From an uncultured Mucilaginibacter sp. (GTDB lineage: Bacteria; Bacteroidota; Bacteroidia; Sphingobacteriales; Sphingobacteriaceae), in the NCBI RefSeq assembly GCF_913773635.1, contig NZ_CAJYGQ010000007.1, positions 302,807-366,806 on the forward strand: 64,000 bases of DNA, read 5' to 3'. The notes beneath the pieces were generated by a model. That model saw only the letters and a program-made list of their open reading frames with translations. It was not told the origin of the DNA and ran no database searches. Both the position numbers and the translations under genes were made by a program. Of this stretch, positions 26,128-35,479 are shown piece after piece (positions within the stretch are counted from its first letter, which is position 1; every line of letters starts with the position of its first letter).

Positions 26128-29100
26128 CTACCTCACCAAACTAATCCCCATCAAGCCAATCACTACATCATTGGTAATAGTTTTCAGTTCCAAACTCTTT
26201 AACTTTTTCGATGGGTCGAGCCACATATCCAGTACCGTGGCGGCACCGCCATCAATACCTTTATTACTAAAACCTTTTATGGATGTAAAGTCTTTAAAAT
26301 CTAACGAAGCTGTTCCGGTTTTGAGGTAAACGCGTAAAGGCTTAGCTGCTCCCGGGTTAAACGCAAAGCCATCGTTATCGTTATCCTGCTCAATGGTCCA
26401 CCAGTTTTCGGGGTTCTTTAATTCGAGTAGCTGAGTGCTGCCATCTTCATAGGTGATGGTCACCGTGCCGTTTACCATGCGGGTTTGCATAGGGTTGGTA
26501 GAACCGGCCATGAGCAAATAAGCATGCGATGCCGAACCGTTTAACGGAATGCTCACGCTACGCGGATAATTGTCCCATTTTGAGGTAAAGGCAATATTTT
26601 TACCTGTGCTACCCGGTGTGGCAAAGTTGATGTGCTGCGGAAGTTCAAGCATATTTTTACTGCCTGCTGCTTTACGCAGTCCGCTATCATCAATATCTGC
26701 TTTAGTGAGCGGGTAACACCAGTTACCAATGCCCTGCGTAGGTAGTTGAAGCGTTACACTTTGTGGCCGTGGCGAAAGGTACTGATTAGTGAATATATGT
26801 GTCACTTCATCATTAAAGTGTGTCGACAGATCAACCGGCTGCATAGCTTGGCTAATGTTCACACGCCAGTTCAAGATAGCAGTATCAATCACCTTGCTTC
26901 CATATTGCAGCCGTACATGATTACTACCTGGTATTAAATGCTGTGCTGGTACAATTATTTCGGCAGATTGGCTTTTGCCATCAACGTGCAAAGTTTGTGT
27001 ATAGGCGGACTTTAATTCAGGATTTACCTGAACCTGTACCGCGCCTTTAGCAGCATGATTTACTACCGCAAATTTGATTTGCTCAGCAGCTTGTTCCACA
27101 TCAAACTTCAGCTCAACAGGCAAAGCATGAACCAATACGTTGAGCGGTTGCCACCAGGTTAACGCACCTTGTTTAAGTTGAACAAACGCGGTATGGTTAC
27201 CAACTACCGGCTTGAGCATATAACTAAGCTGATTGCCTTTAATTAATGGCTTACTTAAAATACCCTGCGGGTCGTTAACTTTTAAAATACTTGCTTTATC
27301 AAACGACTGGTTGTAAGGCTGCCCGGCTGTACCTTCGGTTTCTACAGTTGCATTAACAATTGCCTCGTTACCCCAAAATATTTTAATAACATATTGCTTT
27401 TGTGTACCTGCTGCAATTTGTATCACCGGGTTACCCACTGCCGATGTTTGGCACGTCCATTTAGCCGGCTTGCCATTTACCGTAACCTGTTTCACCTGTG
27501 CCGAACGTGCGTTCAGTTCAAGATTCAATGGTACCGCTTTAGGTAACGATGAGGTAATAGTGTAGCTATCGGTAGTGCCGCTACGCCTAAAATTAAAGCT
27601 CATATCAGGCACCTTGAGTGATGCATATGCCCATTCGGCGGGTAAGCCAGGTTTAATGGTGAGGCGGTTGTTAAGCATATCGGGTTTGATTCCAAACAGG
27701 CCTTCCACCAATGTGCGGGCGCTTATGCCCACCGGATCGGCAAAATCTCGGTACAGCTCGCCGCGTATGGCATCGTAAAATGATAGCTGCTGAAAGTTAC
27801 CCGGACTTGCACCTAAGTACATACTCTCCAGCAAAGTACTTTTCCATAGCTTATAGGCTTCTTCGGCGCGGCCGCCCTGCCAATAAGCTAGGGTGGTGTG
27901 CATGTTTTCGGCCATGGCTACATTATTGAGCGACCACGTGTACGGCAGCCAGTTGGTAGTAGCCAGCAGGTAATTGTTGCCGGTTAAGCCTTTGGCCATA
28001 ATGGGTATGTGCGGTATCCCGGTATCTACATACCGCAAGCTCTGGTAGGCTTGCATGGCATCGGGTATACCTTCATCAATGGCATGGTAAATAGTCCACA
28101 AGCCCGGCGATGAGTGCAGTAGTTTGTTGCCCAGCAAGTCTTTAAACTCGGCATACGTGCCTTTGCCCGGCATCCATAGGTTTTTAGCAATGGCGGTTTT
28201 TATCTTTTCGGCTTCTTGTTTGTAAGGTGTGGCATCGTCGCCCACTATTTGCGACAGTTGGGCGGCAACAAGGTTAGCACGGTAATTATAGGCTGAGGAA
28301 TGCGTTACGCCGCCGCCGCTGTATTGCAGGGCATCGCTGGCCCAAATACAGCAATAGGAATCGTAAAGGCCATCGCCATCATGGTCGTAATTTCGTTTTT
28401 CCCAAACCAAATGCCTCTTGATGGTTGGCCAGAGTTTTTTTACACTGGCCATGTTGCCCGTCCAGTAAAAGTGGGTGAGCATCTGGTCGATGAACACGAG
28501 GTTCATATCATAATGGTGCGGGCGAATATCTCCGCCCGGGTTGCGCGATATGTACCCGCTACTGAACATGGAGTTGCCCAGTTTTTCCTGCTGGCGTGCC
28601 AGGTGCAAGGCGGTATCGGCAATCACAGGGCCGTTTTCAGGGTCAATAATTTGCGACAGGGCATAGCTGCTGAAATGCTGCGAGGCCCGGTCATGCCAAC
28701 CCAGCGGATCGGCTACATAAGCGCCGCGCCAGGCTGGTAAACGCATGCGCCAGGCCACTGCACCGTGCATGTACGATGGTGATTCCCATATGGCATCGGC
28801 AGCAACGGCAAGGGCTCCGCCCAAGGTATTAATGTATGGATCTGGTGTATGAAGCTGTACGCGCGAGGTTAGCTCTTTACGCGCAGCTTCGGCTTTATCG
28901 GCTTCGATAGCAAGTTGGGCGTAGGGTTTATCAATGCTGCCGCGGCCTATCATCCAATATAAAGGTTTGGCAGTTTCTTTAATTAAGCCGCATACTAATG
29001 GCTTGCCGGTGGCAGTGGAGTTATACAAGTTTAAAGGCGTGGCTTGCTTATCGGCATCCGCTTGCTTTACAGCTATCGATGCAGGGTATACGCCTGTAAT

Positions 29101-29832
29101 GATGTTTTTTGAAACTTCGGCTTTGTTTTTCTTAATAGGGCTTTGCTCGTTTTCGTAGCGTGATGCCTCGGTGGTTGCTTTAGCGGTGAAATCAAGCACA
29201 AAGCTTCCTGATTTAAGCTGATAGCGGTTATTAACGCAATATTCGGGTTTAAGATAAAAGGAGGATTCCGGGTCGGCACCAATATCGCCATCGCGTGAGA
29301 ATTTTTTGCCGGTAGCCCCGCCATAAGCCCAAAAAAGCTGCACATTACCTGCGTTTTTTACCTCGGCTTTTACAATGAGGGTTTCGCTATCGGCTCCGGC
29401 CAGCACCTGTATGTTGATGGTGCCTGCGCCCAACATGGGATCATTGATAGTATAAAGCATGGAACCCGGACGGTACCTTGCCTCAATGTATTGCGCGTTG
29501 ATGAGCCATTTGCTTTCGTTGCCTTTAATGAGTCCAAATTTGAGGTTGCCGCCCATGCCGGGAAGGTACAAAGCAAATTCGGGTAAGTCTCCGGCCTCTA
29601 CCCTAAAGGCAGTATTAGTGCCGTATATGGCGCGGTTAAAGCGGCGGGTTCCGTTTTTTATGACGAAGTCTTGTCCGCTGGGTTGGTACCTTATGGTACG
29701 CTCAATATTATGCCACGGCTTTGCACTGGTTTGCGACTTAACCTGCGTAAACTGACAGATTAAACTGCCCGTTGCAAGCATTAGTGCCAGCGTTTGTTGT
29801 AGCTGTTTATTAAGTATCACAAAAGAAAACAT
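26128..29832 (-). CDS. DUF4450-domain six-hairpin glycosidase-like protein
   Basis: 1234 residues. Signal peptide 1-~34. The N-terminal ~250 residues match what I recall of DUF4450 (segment RFNRAIYGTNTAFRVEAGD); the central region (~320-760) is a six-hairpin glycosidase-like helical barrel (LPAWRGAYVADPLGWHDRA, NLVFIDQMLTHFYWTGN, YDSYCCIWASDALQY); several beta-sandwich modules follow to the C-terminus (~760-1234). Such proteins occur in polysaccharide-utilisation loci, yet no SusCD or other CAZyme adjoins this one except the GH65-like gene. Substrate unknown. A perfect inverted repeat lies just upstream of the start. Confidence 0.7.
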   Translation of the reverse strand: MFSFVILNKQLQQTLALMLATGSLICQFTQVKSQTSAKPWHNIERTIRYQPSGQDFVIKNGTRRFNRAIYGTNTAFRVEAGDLPEFALYLPGMGGNLKFGLIKGNESKWLINAQYIEARYRPGSMLYTINDPMLGAGTINIQVLAGADSETLIVKAEVKNAGNVQLFWAYGGATGKKFSRDGDIGADPESSFYLKPEYCVNNRYQLKSGSFVLDFTAKATTEASRYENEQSPIKKNKAEVSKNIITGVYPASIAVKQADADKQATPLNLYNSTATGKPLVCGLIKETAKPLYWMIGRGSIDKPYAQLAIEADKAEAARKELTSRVQLHTPDPYINTLGGALAVAADAIWESPSYMHGAVAWRMRLPAWRGAYVADPLGWHDRASQHFSSYALSQIIDPENGPVIADTALHLARQQEKLGNSMFSSGYISRNPGGDIRPHHYDMNLVFIDQMLTHFYWTGNMASVKKLWPTIKRHLVWEKRNYDHDGDGLYDSYCCIWASDALQYSGGGVTHSSAYNYRANLVAAQLSQIVGDDATPYKQEAEKIKTAIAKNLWMPGKGTYAEFKDLLGNKLLHSSPGLWTIYHAIDEGIPDAMQAYQSLRYVDTGIPHIPIMAKGLTGNNYLLATTNWLPYTWSLNNVAMAENMHTTLAYWQGGRAEEAYKLWKSTLLESMYLGASPGNFQQLSFYDAIRGELYRDFADPVGISARTLVEGLFGIKPDMLNNRLTIKPGLPAEWAYASLKVPDMSFNFRRSGTTDSYTITSSLPKAVPLNLELNARSAQVKQVTVNGKPAKWTCQTSAVGNPVIQIAAGTQKQYVIKIFWGNEAIVNATVETEGTAGQPYNQSFDKASILKVNDPQGILSKPLIKGNQLSYMLKPVVGNHTAFVQLKQGALTWWQPLNVLVHALPVELKFDVEQAAEQIKFAVVNHAAKGAVQVQVNPELKSAYTQTLHVDGKSQSAEIIVPAQHLIPGSNHVRLQYGSKVIDTAILNWRVNISQAMQPVDLSTHFNDEVTHIFTNQYLSPRPQSVTLQLPTQGIGNWCYPLTKADIDDSGLRKAAGSKNMLELPQHINFATPGSTGKNIAFTSKWDNYPRSVSIPLNGSASHAYLLMAGSTNPMQTRMVNGTVTITYEDGSTQLLELKNPENWWTIEQDNDNDGFAFNPGAAKPLRVYLKTGTASLDFKDFTSIKGFSNKGIDGGAATVLDMWLDPSKKLKSLELKTITNDVVIGLMGISLVR

Positions 29833-29837
29833 GTATA

Positions 29838-29862
29838 GTTATTACTTTATAAATGTAATAAC
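29838..29862. promoter_or_regulatory. Inverted repeat upstream of the DUF4450 gene
   Basis: GTTATTAC (29838-29845) and GTAATAAC (29855-29862) are exact complements with a 9-base spacer, five bases before the start codon (29830-29832). It could be an operator or a leader hairpin masking the ribosome-binding region. Confidence 0.45.
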
Positions 29863-30017
29863 CACGAATTCATTTTTAACTGGTTGCCGCTAAGGTGACG
29901 AAACTTGCAGTTAAATCAAAATTAATTGTTTAAGAGCAGGATGGGGTAGGATGGAAGGGTGATTTAAGGTTAAGTAGTTTGGGAAGATGAATCTTCGTGA
30001 GCTTATCACTTACTTAT
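29863..30017. other. Short AT-rich spacer
   Basis: Between the DUF4450 leader and repeat copy 2. No gene or clear promoter was recognised. Confidence 0.4.
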
Positions 30018-30465
30018 CGCTTCTGAGCCGCGGAGGCTCTTTGTTCTTTTTCTTGATAAAAAGAACCAAAAATCAAGTCAACTCCAATGCTTCGTTGTCG
30101 CACAAACCCCGCGCTGCAAAGCCGGGCAGCACCACAGGTTTTTTATCTTTTGCACCACTTCGTTCTCACGTCCGTACGCTTCAGCAAATTCTAAGAGACC
30201 CTTGCCTTCGCACAGGCCATCAGTGCCGCCCCACTTCCGCCCCAAAGCTGGGAGGTGACGGGGATTGTCTGAATTCGGATTTACAAAATTAAACGTTCAT
30301 TTTTTTAAAAGAGCGCGGGGCATTCAGTGCACCCGGCCGGAGTTGGCCCGTGTGAGGGGAGGGATTGCGATGAATAGGCCTTTTGGTTACTTTGTGGCTA
30401 TGACAAAGTAACAGCCCCCGCGGCGAATGAGCGGAAAGCGACAGGCTTGCAAGCTTTGCGTAACC
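30018..30465 (+). repeat. Long dispersed element, copy 2 (terminal inverted repeats)
   Basis: Direct-orientation relative of 23215-23727, about 65 bases shorter. The left GTTCTTTTT/AAAAAGAAC hairpin is conserved. The right hairpin reads GTTACTTTGT (30386-30395) and ACAAAGTAAC (30403-30412), with two changes on each arm relative to copy 1 that keep pairing intact. The middle segment of copy 1 that holds its long hairpin is replaced here by unrelated AT-rich sequence at about 30258-30305. Confidence 0.75.
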
Positions 30466-30511
30466 AAGTATTAAGAAGATGTACGACTTCGTTTTTTTTA
30501 AGCGTTAATAC

Positions 30512-30544
30512 AAAAAAAGGCCGCTATTCATCACAGCGGCCTTT
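30512..30544 (-). terminator. Intrinsic terminator of galU
   Basis: AAAGGCCGCT (30516-30525) pairs with AGCGGCCTTT (30535-30544); on the minus strand the stem is followed by a T-run (complement of the A-run at 30512-30518). It starts 22 bases after the galU stop. Confidence 0.85.
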
Positions 30545-30566
30545 AGTGTATTTAGAATAGTTTATT

Positions 30567-31442
30567 TTAAAACTGATCCTTATGCGACTCTACAATCTCT
30601 TTAAGAAAGTTGTAAAACGGTGCGGCAAATTCTTTACGACGTAAAGCAAACTCTACGTTAGTTTTAAGGAAATCGAGTTTGTTGCCTATGTCATAGCGTT
30701 TTCCTTCAATAGTGTGTGCATACATGCTTTCACTTTTTAAAAGGTTCACCATAGCATCGGTCAATTGTACCTCATTATTTTTGCCCGGAGGGGTTTTTTC
30801 TAATGCGGTATAAATTTCTGGAGTTAAAACGTAACGGCCGGCAATGGCCAGGTTTGATGGTGCACTTTCCATTGATGGTTTCTCAATCAGCTGATCAAGG
30901 TTCATCAACGTGTCAGACATCATGCTACCACCTACAATGCCGTAACGTGATACTTTATCATGAGGAACAGTTTCAACCGCAATTACGGTGCTTTGGTACT
31001 GCTCGTAAATGTCAATAAGCTGCTGGGTAACAGGTATTACCGAGTTGATAATGGTATCGCCCAATAAAACTGCAAACGGCTCATTACCTGTATGATGACG
31101 AGCATAGTAAATGGCATCGCCCAAGCCACTGATTTCTTTTTGGCGGATGAAGTGGATGTTAGCCATATCTGACAGGTGCATGATCTCATCATACATCTTG
31201 TCTTCTTTTTCAAGTAAGCGTTCTTCCAGTTCAGGGTGACGGTCAAAATGATCTTCAATTGAACGTTTGCCTTTACCCGAAATAATTAAAATATCTTCAA
31301 TACCCGAATCAACTGCCTCCTGAACTACATATTGTATGGTTGGCGTATCAATTATGGGCAGCATTTCTTTAGGTGATGCCTTAGTTGCCGGCAAGAAACG
31401 GGTGCCTAACCCAGCTGCCGGTATTACTGCTTTTTTTACCAT
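30567..31442 (-). CDS. galU: UTP-glucose-1-phosphate uridylyltransferase (GalU)
   Basis: 291 residues, cytosolic nucleotidyltransferase making UDP-glucose from UTP and glucose 1-phosphate. The N-terminal nucleotide-binding motif AAGLGTRFLPATKASPKEM is diagnostic, and later segments LGDTII and IEKPSMESAPSNLAIAGRY fit GalU. Length is normal. It is 9 bases downstream of a GHMP kinase that resembles glucuronokinase, so the natural substrate could include glucuronate 1-phosphate; this is inference. Confidence 0.93.
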   Translation of the reverse strand: MVKKAVIPAAGLGTRFLPATKASPKEMLPIIDTPTIQYVVQEAVDSGIEDILIISGKGKRSIEDHFDRHPELEERLLEKEDKMYDEIMHLSDMANIHFIRQKEISGLGDAIYYARHHTGNEPFAVLLGDTIINSVIPVTQQLIDIYEQYQSTVIAVETVPHDKVSRYGIVGGSMMSDTLMNLDQLIEKPSMESAPSNLAIAGRYVLTPEIYTALEKTPPGKNNEVQLTDAMVNLLKSESMYAHTIEGKRYDIGNKLDFLKTNVEFALRRKEFAAPFYNFLKEIVESHKDQF

Positions 31443-31451
31443 TGTAAATTT

Positions 31452-32447
31452 CTATAAAATATAAGGTTTTATAACTCGTGCGTTGATTTTCTTTAGATTG
31501 TATACCAGCTTTTTAAGCATTTCATCATCATGATAAATACCTATAATTGCACCACCCGACCCGGTGAACGATGCTGATGCTCCGCAGGCACGTGCCGTAT
31601 TAATGAGCTCCATATTGCTATCGCTGATGGTCATGATTTTACAGCGATTGTCAAAGTTGGCATTAATGAGTTCGCCAAGCAGGCCGTAGTCCTGCGCTTC
31701 AATGGCTTTCATACCTTCATCGGCCAGGCTGGCAATCGTATTCAGAGTATTAATGGTAAATTCATCGCCTTTATCATATTTGGCGCGTATTTCGTTAAGT
31801 ACCTTACCCGATACTTTGCCTAACTGGGTTTTGTAAGCAAGATATAGTTTTGGCAGTTTATTAGGGTCAAGCGGTGTGTAAACGCCATAGCCATATTGTG
31901 CCATTTGCTGTTTGTTAAAGTCCATGTGCACACAGCCTTCATAGCATTGTATTACCCTGTCCTGCAAACCCGCATTAATGCCCATCTCCTGGGTTTCAGC
32001 TTCGAGGGCAATGTTAGGTAAAACATGTGGTTCAACCTCAACCTGGTAAAATTGCATCAAAGCCTTTAAGGTAGCAATGATAATAGCACTTGATCCTGCC
32101 ATGCCCACCTGCCTTGGTATGGTTGAGCGATAGCGTATAGTAAAGTTTTTATTAGCCAGGCGTATGCCGTTAAGCGTGCAATAATCACAAAACTTTTTAA
32201 TAGCTGCTTTTATAATTGGAATACCGCCGTTGTAACCTATAAGGGCAACGGTATCGCGCAGGTGATAGATGTTACGGAATGAATTGGCATCAGCTTCCTG
32301 TGGCTCAATAACCAACTCGGGCGATTGAAATAATAGGATATGTGCGCCGAAGTTTTTAATACTTACGCTGATGGTTTTGCCAAAGTAACCGTCGCTTGGG
32401 TTACCAAGCAGGCCTGCACGTGCGTAGGCCCTTGAATCAATGATCAT
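31452..32447 (-). CDS. GHMP-family sugar kinase, glucuronokinase-like
   Basis: 331 residues. GHMP-kinase motif 1 is AGLLGNPSDGYFGKTIS near the N-terminus, motif 2 is the ATP-binding GMAGSSA loop (115-121), and motif 3 is GASASFTGSGGAIIG near the C-terminus. The NPSDGYFGK form is that of plant glucuronokinase rather than galactokinase or mevalonate kinase. Expected reaction: glucuronate plus ATP to glucuronate 1-phosphate. It is the first gene of a two-gene transcript with galU. Confidence 0.8.
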   Translation of the reverse strand: MIIDSRAYARAGLLGNPSDGYFGKTISVSIKNFGAHILLFQSPELVIEPQEADANSFRNIYHLRDTVALIGYNGGIPIIKAAIKKFCDYCTLNGIRLANKNFTIRYRSTIPRQVGMAGSSAIIIATLKALMQFYQVEVEPHVLPNIALEAETQEMGINAGLQDRVIQCYEGCVHMDFNKQQMAQYGYGVYTPLDPNKLPKLYLAYKTQLGKVSGKVLNEIRAKYDKGDEFTINTLNTIASLADEGMKAIEAQDYGLLGELINANFDNRCKIMTISDSNMELINTARACGASASFTGSGGAIIGIYHDDEMLKKLVYNLKKINARVIKPYIL

Positions 32448-32533
32448 AGGAAGAGTTGTTTATGCTGTTTTTAAGGTATGTACGTTAAAAATCAACAATT
32501 TAAATTGTTATACAAGTATAAGGCATTCATGTA

Positions 32534-32558
32534 ATATTTGCATGCGAGGCTGCAAATA
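32534..32558 (-). terminator. Hairpin downstream of the MG2-domain gene
   Basis: TATTTGCA and TGCAAATA pair exactly around an 8-base loop, 53 bases after the stop of the MG2-domain gene on the same strand. It may be a terminator or part of the kinase promoter region. Confidence 0.4.
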
Positions 32559-32610
32559 ATTGTCATATTGATAATAAATTACAATTATTCTGATAATTTG
32601 TTACAAATAT

Positions 32611-35097
32611 TTACTTTGTGTTATAAGTTTTAGTGTAAAATAAAGGAAAGCCATTATTACTAATGCCCTGTATTACAATACGAACTTTTGTTTTAATATC
32701 GCTGTTATAATAGCTCACTGTAGATCTCCCGGCAGCGTCTGTCTTTCCGTCGGCCAGCCAGTAAAGGGTTGGGCGGGCATCGGTCTTATCGGCAGGTTGT
32801 GGCTTTTCGTAAGAGGGGCTGTAAAACGTACGGGCTTCGTAATACCCATTAACTTCTGCCTGTGTAGCACCAACCTTAAGTTTGTTTATGCCGTCTGGGT
32901 TCAGCGTTAAGTATATGGCATACATAATAGGCATATCACTGCGCGATTGCGACGCCCTGCCTGAGGCGCTGGCGGCAGCGCTTGTAGCTGCAAACCCCTC
33001 GTTGTTTTGTACAAGTAATGATGGGCCACCAACCAGTTTTTTGATCACAACCCTCTTAACGGCCGACATAGGCATTTCAAAGTAATGGTTTGACATTTGA
33101 TTGATTACATCGCTGGCATCATTATCACTAAAAACAATATCGCGGTTATCAACCACAATGCGTGGAGGAGTAAGGCGACCGTCAGACACAAATGCAATAC
33201 CGTTTCCATCTGCTGAGGTACGGGCCTGGTTGGATTTGGCTAAGATGTAATTCTTTAGTGAATTGTAAGTACTGTCGGCAGGGGTTACGTCAAGTACCTC
33301 ATCTTTATAACCAAACGTTGTTACCGTGCGATCGGTAAATTGCCGGCGTGCTGGCGTGCGCACCTCCACATCCTTAAGCCTGATAAGCGTATCAGAAAGG
33401 CTGCGTTGCCTGGCCATTGCAACCTGCTTTACAAGCGATGCTGTGTTTAATTCGTTAAATTGCGGTTTAGTTACATAAACATATGGTACACTTGGTGATA
33501 CCGGTGCGTAATTGTTAGTCAATGAATCAAGACTTAACGTTCCTGTTGCCTTGCCCTTTAAGTTTTTTGATGTAAGATTTAGTCTTTGCCGGCCGGTAAG
33601 CAGTAAATTGTCAAAAAAGTACCTGCCCTTTGCATCAGTTTGTGCTCCAAAAAGCCGGCCGTTGGCAGCGTTGGCTATTAGGGTTACGTTGGCGTTGGGT
33701 ATAGGCGCGTGTTTGCTGTCACTAACCAACCCGGTAAGGCTAATACCTTGTTCGGGAATGTATGCAATACGCAGGGTCGTATCGGCCAGGCGCTTCCATA
33801 TAAAATCACGCCAGCCCTGCGTTAGTAACAGCAAATCCAACTGCTTTGCACGTTGCGGGTTGCTGCTATCAAAATATCTCGCTGCATTTTTGATGTTGCC
33901 TTTTAACTCAGATTGCAGCGTGAGGTATGACATGATGTTGCTGTCATCAGCAGGAGACAGATTGGCGTCAACCGCGCTTACCGAAAAGTTGCCTTTAACC
34001 GGCTGACCATTATTGCCGGTAACTGAAATATTTAGGGTAACCTTTTCGCGCGGAGCAAATGAAGCTTTATCAAGGCTGATGGCTATAGATGTTTTGTCGC
34101 GTGGTTCTATGTATAAAAGCCTCTCACAATTTGGTTTTTGCGTAACATCATATAAGGTTACGGCAGCAATACCACCCGGCAACTGGCTCACAGGTATTTG
34201 CACCGCAGCCGTGTTGCTTTTGAGTTGAAACGTTTGCTGATAAGTAACCCGGCCAAAACTGCGGATTTTAAGTGATAAGTTCTGACCGGCCAATTGGCTC
34301 ACCAATTGATCATTGCATGCAACTACGGCATATACAGATGTATCCTGGCGGTATATTTTTAGGCTAAGGCCATTATTTAACGGTTGTGGCAGTGCCGTTA
34401 CTAGCTGCGCACCACTCAATGCTGTTTTTGATTGGTATGTTTGACCCGCTACGGGCAGTAACGTAAACATACCCATACCCAAACTATCGGTAGTGTAATG
34501 AGCAACTGTATCGCCCGAGGCCGAGTAAACGGCCCCTCTAGCAGCAACGCCATCGCCTGTAGCTGTTTCGGCTTTAACGGCAATTACTGAGGTTACGCCG
34601 GTAACTAATGAACCGCCTTCAGGAAAAAACCTGATTACAGCGGGAGGTATAGGTTTTGATAAGACGGTGGCCGCCTGCGAACTAACAATGGTAAGTTTCT
34701 TTTCAAAGATGAAGTTATCACCAAAGTTGCGCATCCAGTTGGTGTAGGCCCGTAAGCGGTAGGTGCCCGCTTCAAGGCTGGCTGACAGGTTGAAATCGGC
34801 AATGCCAAGTCCATCTTTCATCAACACCATTTCCTGGTTTACCTTATTGCCCGTGGGGGATATTAATTCGGTGTAAAGACTTTTACTGGTTGATATAAGA
34901 TGATTATCCTGCGCATTAACCAAATAGGCTTTAAACCATACATCGTCACCCTGGGTATAAACTTGCCTGTCGGTATGCAAATACACCTTCTCAAAAAATA
35001 ATTTGATTGGCTTTTGTGCCGGTGCCGTTTGTGCATGCGCAGGCAGGATGGTGATGCACAAAAATGCGCATACAACAACAAGGATTAATGTTTTCAC
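32611..35097 (-). CDS. MG2 (macroglobulin-like) domain cell-surface protein
   Basis: 828 residues. Signal peptide 1-~22. Residues ~30-140 form an MG2/alpha-2-macroglobulin-type domain (FFEKVYLHTDRQVYTQGDDVWFKAYLV). More beta-sandwich modules follow, including a carboxypeptidase-regulatory-like one at ~440-520 (SLTGLVSDSKHAPIPNANVTL). A plug-like region appears at ~600-690. The start codon is GTG (35095-35097): an in-frame TGA is the codon immediately before it. Bacteroidota encode many such exported MG2 proteins of unknown role. It is divergent from the FAS1-SusCD operon across 380 bases. Confidence 0.75.
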   Translation of the reverse strand: MKTLILVVVCAFLCITILPAHAQTAPAQKPIKLFFEKVYLHTDRQVYTQGDDVWFKAYLVNAQDNHLISTSKSLYTELISPTGNKVNQEMVLMKDGLGIADFNLSASLEAGTYRLRAYTNWMRNFGDNFIFEKKLTIVSSQAATVLSKPIPPAVIRFFPEGGSLVTGVTSVIAVKAETATGDGVAARGAVYSASGDTVAHYTTDSLGMGMFTLLPVAGQTYQSKTALSGAQLVTALPQPLNNGLSLKIYRQDTSVYAVVACNDQLVSQLAGQNLSLKIRSFGRVTYQQTFQLKSNTAAVQIPVSQLPGGIAAVTLYDVTQKPNCERLLYIEPRDKTSIAISLDKASFAPREKVTLNISVTGNNGQPVKGNFSVSAVDANLSPADDSNIMSYLTLQSELKGNIKNAARYFDSSNPQRAKQLDLLLLTQGWRDFIWKRLADTTLRIAYIPEQGISLTGLVSDSKHAPIPNANVTLIANAANGRLFGAQTDAKGRYFFDNLLLTGRQRLNLTSKNLKGKATGTLSLDSLTNNYAPVSPSVPYVYVTKPQFNELNTASLVKQVAMARQRSLSDTLIRLKDVEVRTPARRQFTDRTVTTFGYKDEVLDVTPADSTYNSLKNYILAKSNQARTSADGNGIAFVSDGRLTPPRIVVDNRDIVFSDNDASDVINQMSNHYFEMPMSAVKRVVIKKLVGGPSLLVQNNEGFAATSAAASASGRASQSRSDMPIMYAIYLTLNPDGINKLKVGATQAEVNGYYEARTFYSPSYEKPQPADKTDARPTLYWLADGKTDAAGRSTVSYYNSDIKTKVRIVIQGISNNGFPLFYTKTYNTK

Positions 35098-35479
35098 TCA
35101 GGGTTTTGGTTTATGTTAACGAAGCCGTTAATTGGTTATTGATATTGCAATTTATGGCATTTATTATTATATGAATTAATAAAAATTTATAAATAAGGAT
35201 AGTGCAGGATGGTTAGATTATAATAAGTCAATAATTTAGTTACCTGATAAAATAGTATACATGTCCGCTAATATTGTATACTTCCTTTTATAAAGAAATA
35301 ACCAATTAAAACCAACGTATGAGTAAACTTTTACATTTTAACCCCCTTTGGGTTTCTGCACCCCAAACTTTATTTAGTCAAATTGACACTTAATAATTAA
35401 GTAGCTGCTTTTCAGGCAGCTTTGCGGCGTTTAACTGTTTTCTCGTTTTTTAAACCTGACATATTTATATATAAGTGTG
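35098..35479. other. Divergent intergenic region upstream of the FAS1-SusCD operon
   Basis: Very AT-rich, with a small hairpin AGCTGC/GCAGCT near 35403-35421. It should hold the promoter of the seven-gene operon and of the MG2 gene. I find no full match to the TTTG-N19-TAnnTTTG promoter. Confidence 0.45.
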
